From the NCBI RefSeq assembly GCF_965219885.1, contig NZ_CBDCOT010000009.1, positions 1-64,000 on the forward strand: a stretch of DNA of 64,000 nucleotides, read 5' to 3'. The stretch comes from Curvivirga sp965219885 (GTDB lineage: Bacteria; Pseudomonadota; Alphaproteobacteria; UBA8366; Aestuariispiraceae). The position numbers were made by a program, and so were the translations under genes. The notes below the pieces were generated by a model that was not told the origin of the DNA, made no database searches, and was given only the letters and a program-made list of their open reading frames with translations. This document shows positions 56,840 to 64,000 of this stretch, piece after piece. How positions within the stretch are numbered: the first letter of the stretch is position 1; each line of letters starts with the position of its first letter.

Positions 56840-57202
56840 ATGCTGCAACATGTTGCCTATTTAGTAGGCTTTTCTTTTTTATTGGCTTTAGGCCAATTAT
56901 GCTTCAAGTCTGCAGCAAACCATCTCAATCAAAATAGTGATCTACCTATTGTAGAGGCTCTTCTTTCCAATTTTTGGCTTTGGGGCGCTTTCGCTCTTTA
57001 TGGTATGTCCTCATTACTCTGGGTTTTTATATTAAGAGTTGTACCACTCAATTTAGCATATCCATTTGTAGCCATCGGATTTATTCTAGTACCTCTTGGC
57101 GGATGGTATTTTTTCTCTGAACATGTGAACTCTTGGTACATTCTAGGTGCAGGGTTTATCATCCTTGGCTTACTTATCATTACACTAAAAGCACAGGTTT
57201 AA
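56840..57202 (+). CDS. Small four-helix transporter (EamA/SMR-like)
   Basis: This is a 120-residue protein with four membrane helices (residues ~5-22, ~45-66, ~71-93 and ~98-117). It resembles SMR/EamA half-transporters and especially ArnE/F-type lipid-linked sugar flippase subunits (LNLAYPFVAIGFILVPLGGWYFFSEHV). Its position beside a GT2 enzyme favours a flippase role over drug export; this is inference. It is divergent from asnB and first of a three-gene rightward unit. Confidence 0.8.
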   Translation: MLQHVAYLVGFSFLLALGQLCFKSAANHLNQNSDLPIVEALLSNFWLWGAFALYGMSSLLWVFILRVVPLNLAYPFVAIGFILVPLGGWYFFSEHVNSWYILGAGFIILGLLIITLKAQV

Positions 57203-57214
57203 AGGCTCAACATT

Positions 57215-57715
57215 ATGCGAAACACTGAAATCAAACTGAATTGTGTGAACGGCATTTGGTATGCAGAAGACATCAATTCTGGATATTGGGGAAAGGCATC
57301 ATCTCCAGACGAAGCTGTGGCTAATATTGAACAACAAAGAACAAATTATGCTGAATTCCAAAAAGAAAGTGGATTTAAACCTGTTAGTTCAATCAAACCG
57401 CAATTTATTTTGAGTCAATTTCTTAAAAGCATCTGGCCTTCAGTTAGACTACTTATTGTATTGAGCATGGCAAGCATTCCTCTGCATTTGGCAATTAAGA
57501 CAGGTATCAAAGAAGGTGGATCTTCAATAAAGAATGCGATAGATGGTGAAGGTATTTGGGGTCGTATAGACAAAGTAATACTTAAGCTTGGGGATCCAAA
57601 GTTTGAGCTTTCAAAGGAAGAAGCTCAACAACTTCATGAAGCAATAGAACGTATTAAAGATCGATACAATTTGCTGACGAATGAGCAAACAAAAGAAGCA
57701 ACGTCTGAAGAATAG
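57215..57715 (+). CDS. Uncharacterised single-span membrane protein
   Basis: This is a 166-residue protein that I do not recognise. A cytosolic-looking N-terminal region of ~70 residues starts IKLNCVNGIWYAEDINSGYWGKASSPDEAVANIEQQ. One membrane helix (~72-92, SVRLLIVLSMASIPLHLAI) follows, then a charged helical C terminus likely to form a coiled coil. It starts 13 bp after the SMR-like gene and overlaps the next gene's first candidate start by 35 bp, so it is part of the same unit. Confidence 0.65.
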   Translation: MRNTEIKLNCVNGIWYAEDINSGYWGKASSPDEAVANIEQQRTNYAEFQKESGFKPVSSIKPQFILSQFLKSIWPSVRLLIVLSMASIPLHLAIKTGIKEGGSSIKNAIDGEGIWGRIDKVILKLGDPKFELSKEEAQQLHEAIERIKDRYNLLTNEQTKEATSEE

Positions 57716-59015
57716 CAGTTCCGCAAAGCGAAACAGAGAAATGATACGTCTTGGAAATATTAAATTTTGGCATCTTGCTGTTGTCTTAGCGTTAGCGATC
57801 CTTGCGACAACCCCTAAATATAAAGATATCGGTTGTCTGGAAAAAATAACACTCGCAAATTATGTTAATTTTTCTTTTAATTGTGATTCACCAGAATTAA
57901 CAAATAGGCAGCTTGCACCTCATAAATTCTTCACAGAATATCATAACTGGAAAGGTCGTCCTGTTTATTTCACATATGGACTGGTTGTAGGATATGCGCT
58001 TTCCGGCCCCACAGCATTTATCAAACCCTTAATTTCAATTGAAGACTCATTGGGCATAGGTCGCGCGGCACATATTTCAAAAGTACTAAATTTTTATCTC
58101 GCATATTTTATACTCAATATAAGTATTGTCTTCATGTGCTGCTGGTGTGCCATTAGAATTAGTGGACTGCAAACTACAAGTTATACCGCCGCCGCTTTGA
58201 CTCTTGTTATTGCTAGCCTAGACGTTGTAGAAGCAGGTACATTTCTGCTTCACACCGTTATTATGAATCTACCCGTCGCTATAGGCGCGTGTTTTTATTG
58301 TATCTTGGGGGCACAATTTAAGCTGCTATCTAGATTCTCATACATTAGTTTGGGGCTATTTATAGGGTTATCTATTCTAGTTTATCCGGCCTTCGCCATT
58401 CTGGTACCCGCCTTTTTTTGTGGCCTTGCTTATGGGATATTTGTATTAAAAAGTCAGCGCAATATTTCTATTAAATTACTATTATGGAACATTGTCCTAT
58501 TTATTGGCTTATCTTTAATCCCGGTGCTGTTCTGGACAAATTTAAATCAATACATCTTTGAAACCAGCACCTATCTAACTTTGGATAAAGGGCAATTTAA
58601 GTGGTTACCAGAAGCTCTTAAACAAGATAATTGGTTAGAATTAATATTTACCCGAGCGGAAAAATTCCTCTTCAGAGTCTATCTTACAACAAAAATTGAA
58701 GTCATATCTGCCCTATTCGCATTTCTAGGCATATTAGTTTGGGCTATTTACAAAAACAGAACATTACGATCGCCTTTTAGTGACCTACCGTTATTCGCGC
58801 TGCTTATTTCTATTTTAGGCGTTTTATCTTTTAATTTTCTTCAGGGGTATTACGCACCTCGGATGCATTATTGTATTGCAGCTTTGCTCTATATCGCTGT
58901 TATGAGATTCGCTGTATTGCAAAAAAGCGATAAAGCTGTAGTTCCTCTCTTTCTAGGCATTTCTGTTGTACATTTTTATGATGCGATTTTCTATTTCACG
59001 ATAACTGGGGATTAA
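57681..59015 (+). CDS. Polytopic membrane protein, possible GT-C-like transferase
   Basis: This is a 444-residue protein with about ten predicted helices, a basic N terminus, and a sizeable loop between helices 1 and 2 (residues ~48-125) containing GRPVYFTYGLVVGYALSG. The layout (first helix, large first loop, hydrophobic bundle) resembles GT-C glycosyltransferases that use lipid-linked sugars, but I see no confirmed catalytic motif. ATG 57681 overlaps the preceding gene. ATG 57741 (residue 21) is a non-overlapping alternative. Genomic context supports envelope-glycan work. Function unproven. Confidence 0.7.
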   Translation: MSKQKKQRLKNSSSAKRNREMIRLGNIKFWHLAVVLALAILATTPKYKDIGCLEKITLANYVNFSFNCDSPELTNRQLAPHKFFTEYHNWKGRPVYFTYGLVVGYALSGPTAFIKPLISIEDSLGIGRAAHISKVLNFYLAYFILNISIVFMCCWCAIRISGLQTTSYTAAALTLVIASLDVVEAGTFLLHTVIMNLPVAIGACFYCILGAQFKLLSRFSYISLGLFIGLSILVYPAFAILVPAFFCGLAYGIFVLKSQRNISIKLLLWNIVLFIGLSLIPVLFWTNLNQYIFETSTYLTLDKGQFKWLPEALKQDNWLELIFTRAEKFLFRVYLTTKIEVISALFAFLGILVWAIYKNRTLRSPFSDLPLFALLISILGVLSFNFLQGYYAPRMHYCIAALLYIAVMRFAVLQKSDKAVVPLFLGISVVHFYDAIFYFTITGD

Positions 59016-59063
59016 TTTAACTTCATCAATAGCTTAGAATTGGAAAAACAAGAAACCTCAAAC

Positions 59064-59086
59064 AAAATAGGCGCCCAAAGGCGCCC
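59064..59086 (-). terminator. Terminator after the small hypothetical gene
   Basis: On the minus strand GGCGCC-TTTG-GGCGCC is followed by TATTTTGTTT, 28 bp past the stop of the gene at 59114-59488. Confidence 0.6.
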
Positions 59087-59113
59087 ATAAAGTTAATCTC
59101 AACCTTAGTATAA

Positions 59114-59488
59114 TCAGTCGAGACCCAGGAAATTTTCCAAATCCGACATTTCCGCCGGAAAGGCAAAGCCAATTTCATGATCCAACATATCAATTTTGGT
59201 TTCATTTGTTGAAACTGTACATAATGTAACTTGTTTGACTGATGTTGCGAGCGCTTGCCATATTTCTCGCGATCGGCGTATAGCTTCTGATACGCCCCAT
59301 AATTCCATCGTGGCCCCACCGCTGTATCGGATCTCAACAAACCCGGCGCGGTAAAGATCCCCATGCACATGCATTTTTTCAACTGAACAAGGTGTATTTT
59401 CTTGATCAAGTTTAGGAATTTCTTGTTGCACCACATTATCAGGCGTGATCCAACAACCATATTCAACATGAGAGTCCACTAAAGACAT
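59114..59488 (-). CDS. Uncharacterised 124-residue protein
   Basis: This is a soluble acidic protein that I do not recognise. It contains a beta-rich centre (GDLYRAGFVEIRYSGGATMELWGVSEAIRRSREIWQALATSVKQVTLCTVS) and no signal peptide or membrane helix. A strong ribosome site, GGGGAAGG, lies four to five bases before ATG, and a terminator follows, so the gene is credible. An overlapping frame at 59026-59469 on the same strand lacks such a site. Confidence 0.65.
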   Translation of the reverse strand: MSLVDSHVEYGCWITPDNVVQQEIPKLDQENTPCSVEKMHVHGDLYRAGFVEIRYSGGATMELWGVSEAIRRSREIWQALATSVKQVTLCTVSTNETKIDMLDHEIGFAFPAEMSDLENFLGLD

Positions 59489-60064
59489 AAACCTTCCCCA
59501 AAATTGCCAATCATAGGAAGTTCATAGGACGCCCCCCAGCCCTTCCATTTTTTTTCGCACAGCCATATGCGAAATGTCCTTGAAAAGTATTATGCCTACT
59601 TTTTTAATAGAATGCAACTATATCAGAATATCATAATAGTAACGATATTTATATAACATCGAGACGACCGAATACTATTGCACAGCCTAACACCTGCTTT
59701 GAAAAATCGTTATAAACAATCTTTTGCAGCATTGATCTTTCACATTTATAAGTATTTTCTGAAAAAAGAACCGAAGTGTAAAAAAAGCTATGCTTTATTA
59801 ATGACATAGTAAAAAAAAGCAGTTAAGATTCTTTTAGTGTCAATTTATCACTACCCTTTTTGCGCCCGAATTTTAAGAATTCGTGCCAAATTATAAAAAG
59901 ATTAAAACAAAACCATTGATGAAAGAGTGCTCATAAAACCACAGGTTTCGCAGACCTCAATTCTTTGGAACAAATTTGTCGATTAATTAGAAAAACTCGG
60001 CAATGGCAGGACAGGGACTTCGCAGGTCTACGCTTTCATCTGACATAAAGCGGGAGATAAGCGC
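59489..60064. other. Intergenic region ahead of the glutamate dehydrogenase gene
   Basis: This 576-bp A/T-rich stretch lacks a supported gene. It holds the promoter region of the minus-strand hypothetical gene and the leader of gdh. Noted elements are a CGAATT-TTAAG-AATTCG palindrome at 59867-59883 and two short hairpins sharing the loop TTCGCAG (59943-59957 and 60015-60029). Confidence 0.5.
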
Positions 60065-63000
60065 ATGTCAAAACAGCTGGAAACTCGTAAAGAAGAGCTG
60101 TTAGAAAAAGTATCCGGATTTGTATCAAAACGGATGTCAGGGGCAAAAGGCAAAGCGGCCCAAGACTTCATTGACCACTATTACATGAATGTCCCGCCAT
60201 CTGACATGGACGAGCGTGATCCCGAAGATCTATATGGTGCAGCAATTTCCATGTGGACATGGGGGCAAACCCGCAAAGAGGGCGAAGCCAAAATCCGCGT
60301 ATATAATCCACGCATGGAACAACACGGTTGGCATTCAACCCATACAGTGATTGAAATTGTCAACGATGACATGCCCTTCCTTGTTGATTCTGTCGCCATG
60401 GAATTATCCCGTCAAAACCTTGGTGTGCATTTGGTTGTTCATCCCGTTTTTTGTGCAGAACGAGATACTTCCGGGAAATTACAAAAACTGACTTACGGTA
60501 AGAACCCGAAAGGAAGTATTCGTGAATCCTATATGTCTCTTGAAGTGGATGAGCAAACCTCAGAGGAAGCCCTTACAGAGATTGAAAAAGGTTTAAACAC
60601 TGTTCTTGAAGATGTGCGTGCCGCAGTAGAAGATTGGCCGTCCATGCGTGAAAAAGCTAAAGAGCAAGTGGCTACATTTGCAAAGAAACCGCCAAAAGGT
60701 GTCAGCAAAGAAGAGTTTGATGAACTCAAAGATTATATGCAATGGATTCATGATGATAATTTCACCTTCCTTGGTTACACAGAGATGTCTTATGGAAGTG
60801 GAAAGAACTATCTTGAACCTGTTAAAGGAAGCGGCCTAGGTCTTTTACGAGACCCACAATTTACAATCATCGAAGGCTTAACAGATTCTGGTAAACTATC
60901 AGCCGACATTCGTAAATATATCGATTCCTTAGGCGTGGCGCGCACGATGAAAGCCAGCCGTCGGTCGACTGTCCATCGTCGTGTTTATATGGATACGATC
61001 GCAATCAAAATTTACGACAGCAAAGGTAAAGCAACAGGGGAACGCATTTTTGCAGGTTTATTTACCTCCGAGGCTTATAACCAATCCCCCCGTGAAATCC
61101 CGTTATTGCGTCGAAAAGTAAAAGCTGTCGTTGATCGCTTGGATCTCTCACAAACCAGCAGTCATATGACCAAAGCAATCTTGCATGTGGTCGAAAACTA
61201 TCCACGTGATGAGCTTTTTCAGATTTCAGAAGATGAACTAGCCCAAACGGTTTTGGGTATTGTCTATCTTCAGGAACGTCAACGCATCGCCCTTTTCACA
61301 CGCCAAGACGCATTTGAACGCTTCATGTCTGCGATCGTTTATGTTCCAAAAGATCGCTTCTCTTCTGCCTTACGCAAAAAAATAGGAGAAGTCTTAAGTA
61401 GATGTTATGAGGGACAAGTTTCCGCACATTATACCTATATGACCGATGAACCTTTGTGCCGTGTCCATTTTATCATTGGGACCACACCAGGTGAAGTTCC
61501 TGAGGTATCAGTACGCGATGTTGAGACACGGGTTATCGAAGCAGGACGTACATGGGAAGACAAACTACGCCAAGCATTAATTGAAAGCGAAGGCGAAGAA
61601 CGTGGTCTGTACTTACATCGTCGTTATGCAGATGCCTTTCCTGCATCTTACAAAGATAACCAAGCTGTTCAAACCGCGATATACGATCTTGGTAAGATTG
61701 AAACCCAGTTGGAAAAGAAAGAGATAGAGGTTAGCCTCTATCATCCGATTGAAGCGGAAGATCATCAACTTCGTTTTAAGGTCTTCAATTATAATGGCCC
61801 TGTGATTTTATCAGAAATCATGCCGATGCTCGAAAATATGGGTCTAAAGGTATTAGAAGAAGCACCTTATGAAATTCGACCCGCTAATGCTGATAGTTAT
61901 ACAGTTGTTCATGACTTTGTATTAGAGACAGCAGACAAGCAGCCTGTTAATTACAGTGCAATTCGTGAAAGTTTCCATGTAAGCTTTAAACATATTTGGT
62001 CAGGTCAGGTTGAAAATGATGCCTATAACCGTTTAGTTCTGACTGCGGGGTTAGATTGGCAAGATGTTGTGATTATTCGTGCTTATTCCAAGTATTTACG
62101 ACAAGCACGAATCCCATTCTCCCAAGCCTATATGGAAGAAACACTGGCTAACAATGCTGAACTAGCCGGATTGATTGCCAAATTATTCCATATTCGGTTT
62201 GATCCGGCCCTCCAAAGCGATATGTCCGAAAAAGTCGAAGGGGACATGGTCAAGTTGATCTCTTCCAAATTGGACTTGGTTGAAAATCTGGATGAAGATC
62301 GTATTCTTCGCCGCTTCCTTAACATCGTACAATCAACATTGCGTACCAGCTTCTTCCAGAAAGAAGACGATGGTAATCCGAAATCTTATGTTTCCTTCAA
62401 ACTGGCTGCACGTGAGATAGAAGATTTACCACAACCTGCACCGCTTAGAGAGATTTTTGTATATTCTCCGCGTTTTGAAGCTGTGCATTTACGTTTTGGC
62501 ATGGTTGCACGCGGGGGGTTACGTTGGTCAGATCGTCGTGAAGATTTCCGTACAGAGATCCTTGGCCTCGTAAAAGCCCAACAGGTTAAAAATGCCGTAA
62601 TCGTCCCAGTAGGATCAAAAGGTGGTTTTGTTCTAAAGAAAGCACCACCGATGTCAGATCGCGCCGCTTTCATGGAAGAAGGTATCACCTGCTATAAAAC
62701 CTTTATTCAAGGAATGCTGGATATCACCGATAATCTAGAGGGGGATACAGTTGTGCCACCATTAAATGTGGTACGAAAAGATCAAGATGACCCTTACTTA
62801 GTGGTGGCTGCAGATAAAGGAACCGCAACCTTCTCTGATTATTCAAACGAAGTCTCCGTGAAAAATGGCTTCTGGTTAGGGGATGCCTTTGCATCTGGTG
62901 GATCAGCCGGCTATGACCATAAGAAAATGGGTATTACTGCCCGTGGTGCTTGGGAATCTGTAAAACGTCATTTCCGTGAAATGGGCCATGACACACAATC

Positions 63001-64000
63001 TCAAGATTTTTCCGTGATTGGTGTAGGTGATATGGGAGGTGATGTATTCGGTAACGGTATGTTGCTTTCTGAACATATATGTTTGAAAGCTGCGTTTAAC
63101 CATCTCCATATCTTTATTGACCCAACCCCTGATTCAGCGAAAACGTTCAAAGAACGTAAGCGTTTGTTTGAAGACGTGAAAGGCTGGGATGCCTATGATC
63201 AAAGCTTAATTTCTAAAGGCGGTGGTATTTTTGATCGCAAAGCAAAATCCATCTCCCTTACCCCAGAAATTAAAAAAATGATTGGTATGGATGTCGATAG
63301 CTTGCCACCTAATCAATTAATCTCAGCTCTTTTAAAAGCTGAAATCGATCTTCTCTGGTTTGGTGGTATTGGTACCTATATTAAACATTCAGATGAAACC
63401 GATGCTGATGCGGGTGATCGTGCAAATGACTCCTTACGCGTCAACGCGAATGAGCTAAAATGTAAAGTTCTTGGTGAGGGTGCCAATCTTGGTGTTACTC
63501 ATCGTGCGCGTATTCAGTTTGCTGAACATGGCGGCCGTGTAAATACAGATGCCATTGACAATTCCGCTGGTGTGGATTGTTCCGACCATGAAGTGAATAT
63601 CAAAATTCTTCTGGGTGACGTTGTTGCACGCGGTGATATGACTGAAAAGCAACGCAATGTGTTATTAGAAGAAATGACTGATGAAGTGGCTGCATTGGTC
63701 TTACGTGATAATTATCAACAAACACAATCTGTCTCCATGGTTGAATTGATGGCTATTAAAGATCTGGATAGTCATCAACGTACAATCCGATCCATGGAAC
63801 GAAGTGGCGATTTAGATCGCGGCCTAGAGTTCTTACCAGATGATGAAGAAATCTCTGATCGTTTAGCCTCTCAAAAAGGATTAAGCCGTCCAGAGCTTTC
63901 AGTAATTCTAGCTTATGCGAAAAACATCACTTATCAGAATTTATTGGAATCTGATTTACCTGATGATCCTTTATTGACTGAAGACTTGGAACGTTATTTC
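60065..64000 (+). CDS. gdhB: NAD-specific glutamate dehydrogenase, large type (3' end off window)
   Basis: The first 1,312 residues of the ~180 kDa bacterial NAD-glutamate dehydrogenase, which converts glutamate to 2-oxoglutarate and ammonia. The family normally runs to ~1,600 residues, so ~300 are missing at the right edge. The N-terminal regulatory region (residues ~1-700, with IVNDDMPFLVDSVAMEL near 99-115) precedes the catalytic core. The core has LRGG-type GGLRWSDRREDFRTEILGLVKAQQVKNAVIVPVGSKGGFVLKK near 818-860 and a nucleotide-binding GVGDMGGDVFGNGMLLS near 986-1002. GGGAG lies eight bases before ATG 60065. No frameshift was seen. Confidence 0.95.
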   Translation, partial: MSKQLETRKEELLEKVSGFVSKRMSGAKGKAAQDFIDHYYMNVPPSDMDERDPEDLYGAAISMWTWGQTRKEGEAKIRVYNPRMEQHGWHSTHTVIEIVNDDMPFLVDSVAMELSRQNLGVHLVVHPVFCAERDTSGKLQKLTYGKNPKGSIRESYMSLEVDEQTSEEALTEIEKGLNTVLEDVRAAVEDWPSMREKAKEQVATFAKKPPKGVSKEEFDELKDYMQWIHDDNFTFLGYTEMSYGSGKNYLEPVKGSGLGLLRDPQFTIIEGLTDSGKLSADIRKYIDSLGVARTMKASRRSTVHRRVYMDTIAIKIYDSKGKATGERIFAGLFTSEAYNQSPREIPLLRRKVKAVVDRLDLSQTSSHMTKAILHVVENYPRDELFQISEDELAQTVLGIVYLQERQRIALFTRQDAFERFMSAIVYVPKDRFSSALRKKIGEVLSRCYEGQVSAHYTYMTDEPLCRVHFIIGTTPGEVPEVSVRDVETRVIEAGRTWEDKLRQALIESEGEERGLYLHRRYADAFPASYKDNQAVQTAIYDLGKIETQLEKKEIEVSLYHPIEAEDHQLRFKVFNYNGPVILSEIMPMLENMGLKVLEEAPYEIRPANADSYTVVHDFVLETADKQPVNYSAIRESFHVSFKHIWSGQVENDAYNRLVLTAGLDWQDVVIIRAYSKYLRQARIPFSQAYMEETLANNAELAGLIAKLFHIRFDPALQSDMSEKVEGDMVKLISSKLDLVENLDEDRILRRFLNIVQSTLRTSFFQKEDDGNPKSYVSFKLAAREIEDLPQPAPLREIFVYSPRFEAVHLRFGMVARGGLRWSDRREDFRTEILGLVKAQQVKNAVIVPVGSKGGFVLKKAPPMSDRAAFMEEGITCYKTFIQGMLDITDNLEGDTVVPPLNVVRKDQDDPYLVVAADKGTATFSDYSNEVSVKNGFWLGDAFASGGSAGYDHKKMGITARGAWESVKRHFREMGHDTQSQDFSVIGVGDMGGDVFGNGMLLSEHICLKAAFNHLHIFIDPTPDSAKTFKERKRLFEDVKGWDAYDQSLISKGGGIFDRKAKSISLTPEIKKMIGMDVDSLPPNQLISALLKAEIDLLWFGGIGTYIKHSDETDADAGDRANDSLRVNANELKCKVLGEGANLGVTHRARIQFAEHGGRVNTDAIDNSAGVDCSDHEVNIKILLGDVVARGDMTEKQRNVLLEEMTDEVAALVLRDNYQQTQSVSMVELMAIKDLDSHQRTIRSMERSGDLDRGLEFLPDDEEISDRLASQKGLSRPELSVILAYAKNITYQNLLESDLPDDPLLTEDLERYF

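Noticed and set aside
59026..59469. 147-codon minus-strand frame overlapping the hypothetical gene at 59114-59488
   Set aside because: It runs through the terminator hairpin and lacks a ribosome site, whereas the competing frame has GGGGAAGG before its ATG.

Overview
The window looks like chromosomal DNA of a marine-type alphaproteobacterium of moderate-to-low GC, most likely in or near Rhodospirillales. This is inferred from the gene families present: a ~180 kDa NAD-glutamate dehydrogenase, DUF2125, two PAS_5 proteins, a chorismate mutase-HisC-TyrA cluster, a complete ccmABCDEFGHI operon, and an rRNA operon with tRNA-Ile(GAT) and tRNA-Ala(TGC) in the spacer. I cannot name the genus from sequence alone. 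I saw no insertion sequence, prophage, integrase or CRISPR array.

Layout. 1-5460: an rRNA operon read leftward (16S, tRNA-Ile, tRNA-Ala, 23S; 5S lies off the left edge), with a recognisable promoter, processing stems and antitermination-like boxes. 5.7-11.9 kb: a nucleotidyltransferase-fold protein, a SulP/BicA-like anion transporter, a PAS_5 protein and the tyrosine/phenylalanine genes. 11.9-14.4 kb: a solute-binding protein, a DUF2125 protein and CheZ. 14.5-21.8 kb: the cytochrome c maturation operon. 21.9-23.4 kb: a LysR regulator divergent from a secreted NTF2-fold protein.

23.4-30.0 kb: a thiamine salvage operon read leftward behind a TPP riboswitch (thiM, thiE, thiD, an orphan TRAP solute receptor, thiZ, thiX, thiY, tenA). 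Thiazole is salvaged by ThiM. Pyrimidine is imported by ThiXYZ, released or trimmed by TenA and phosphorylated by ThiD. ThiE joins the two halves. Directly upstream, at 30.07-30.50 kb, are two tandem, diverged copies of what appear to be small RNA genes with their own promoters and terminators. This is the most novel-looking element here. A CHASE-PAS-GGDEF-EAL protein follows.

33.5-44.0 kb: a branched-chain-amino-acid-type (Liv) ABC importer flanked by two acyl-CoA ligase-family enzymes, with a divergent TetR regulator and an alpha/beta hydrolase. Two matching 18-bp operator-like sites sit in the divergent promoter. 44.1-53.2 kb: housekeeping genes (NUDIX, HtpG, a LuxR-type regulator lacking its phospho-acceptor Asp, GAPDH, GNAT, DUF971, a Trm112-like protein, LON domain, CnoX-like thioredoxin, prolyl-tRNA editing protein). 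53.4-53.7 kb: two identical tRNA-Gly(GCC) genes, each with its own terminator. 53.7-59.0 kb: an envelope-glycan locus (GT2, asparagine synthase, small flippase-like protein and two unrecognised membrane proteins). 59.1-64.0 kb: a small hypothetical protein and the NAD-glutamate dehydrogenase, which runs off the right edge.
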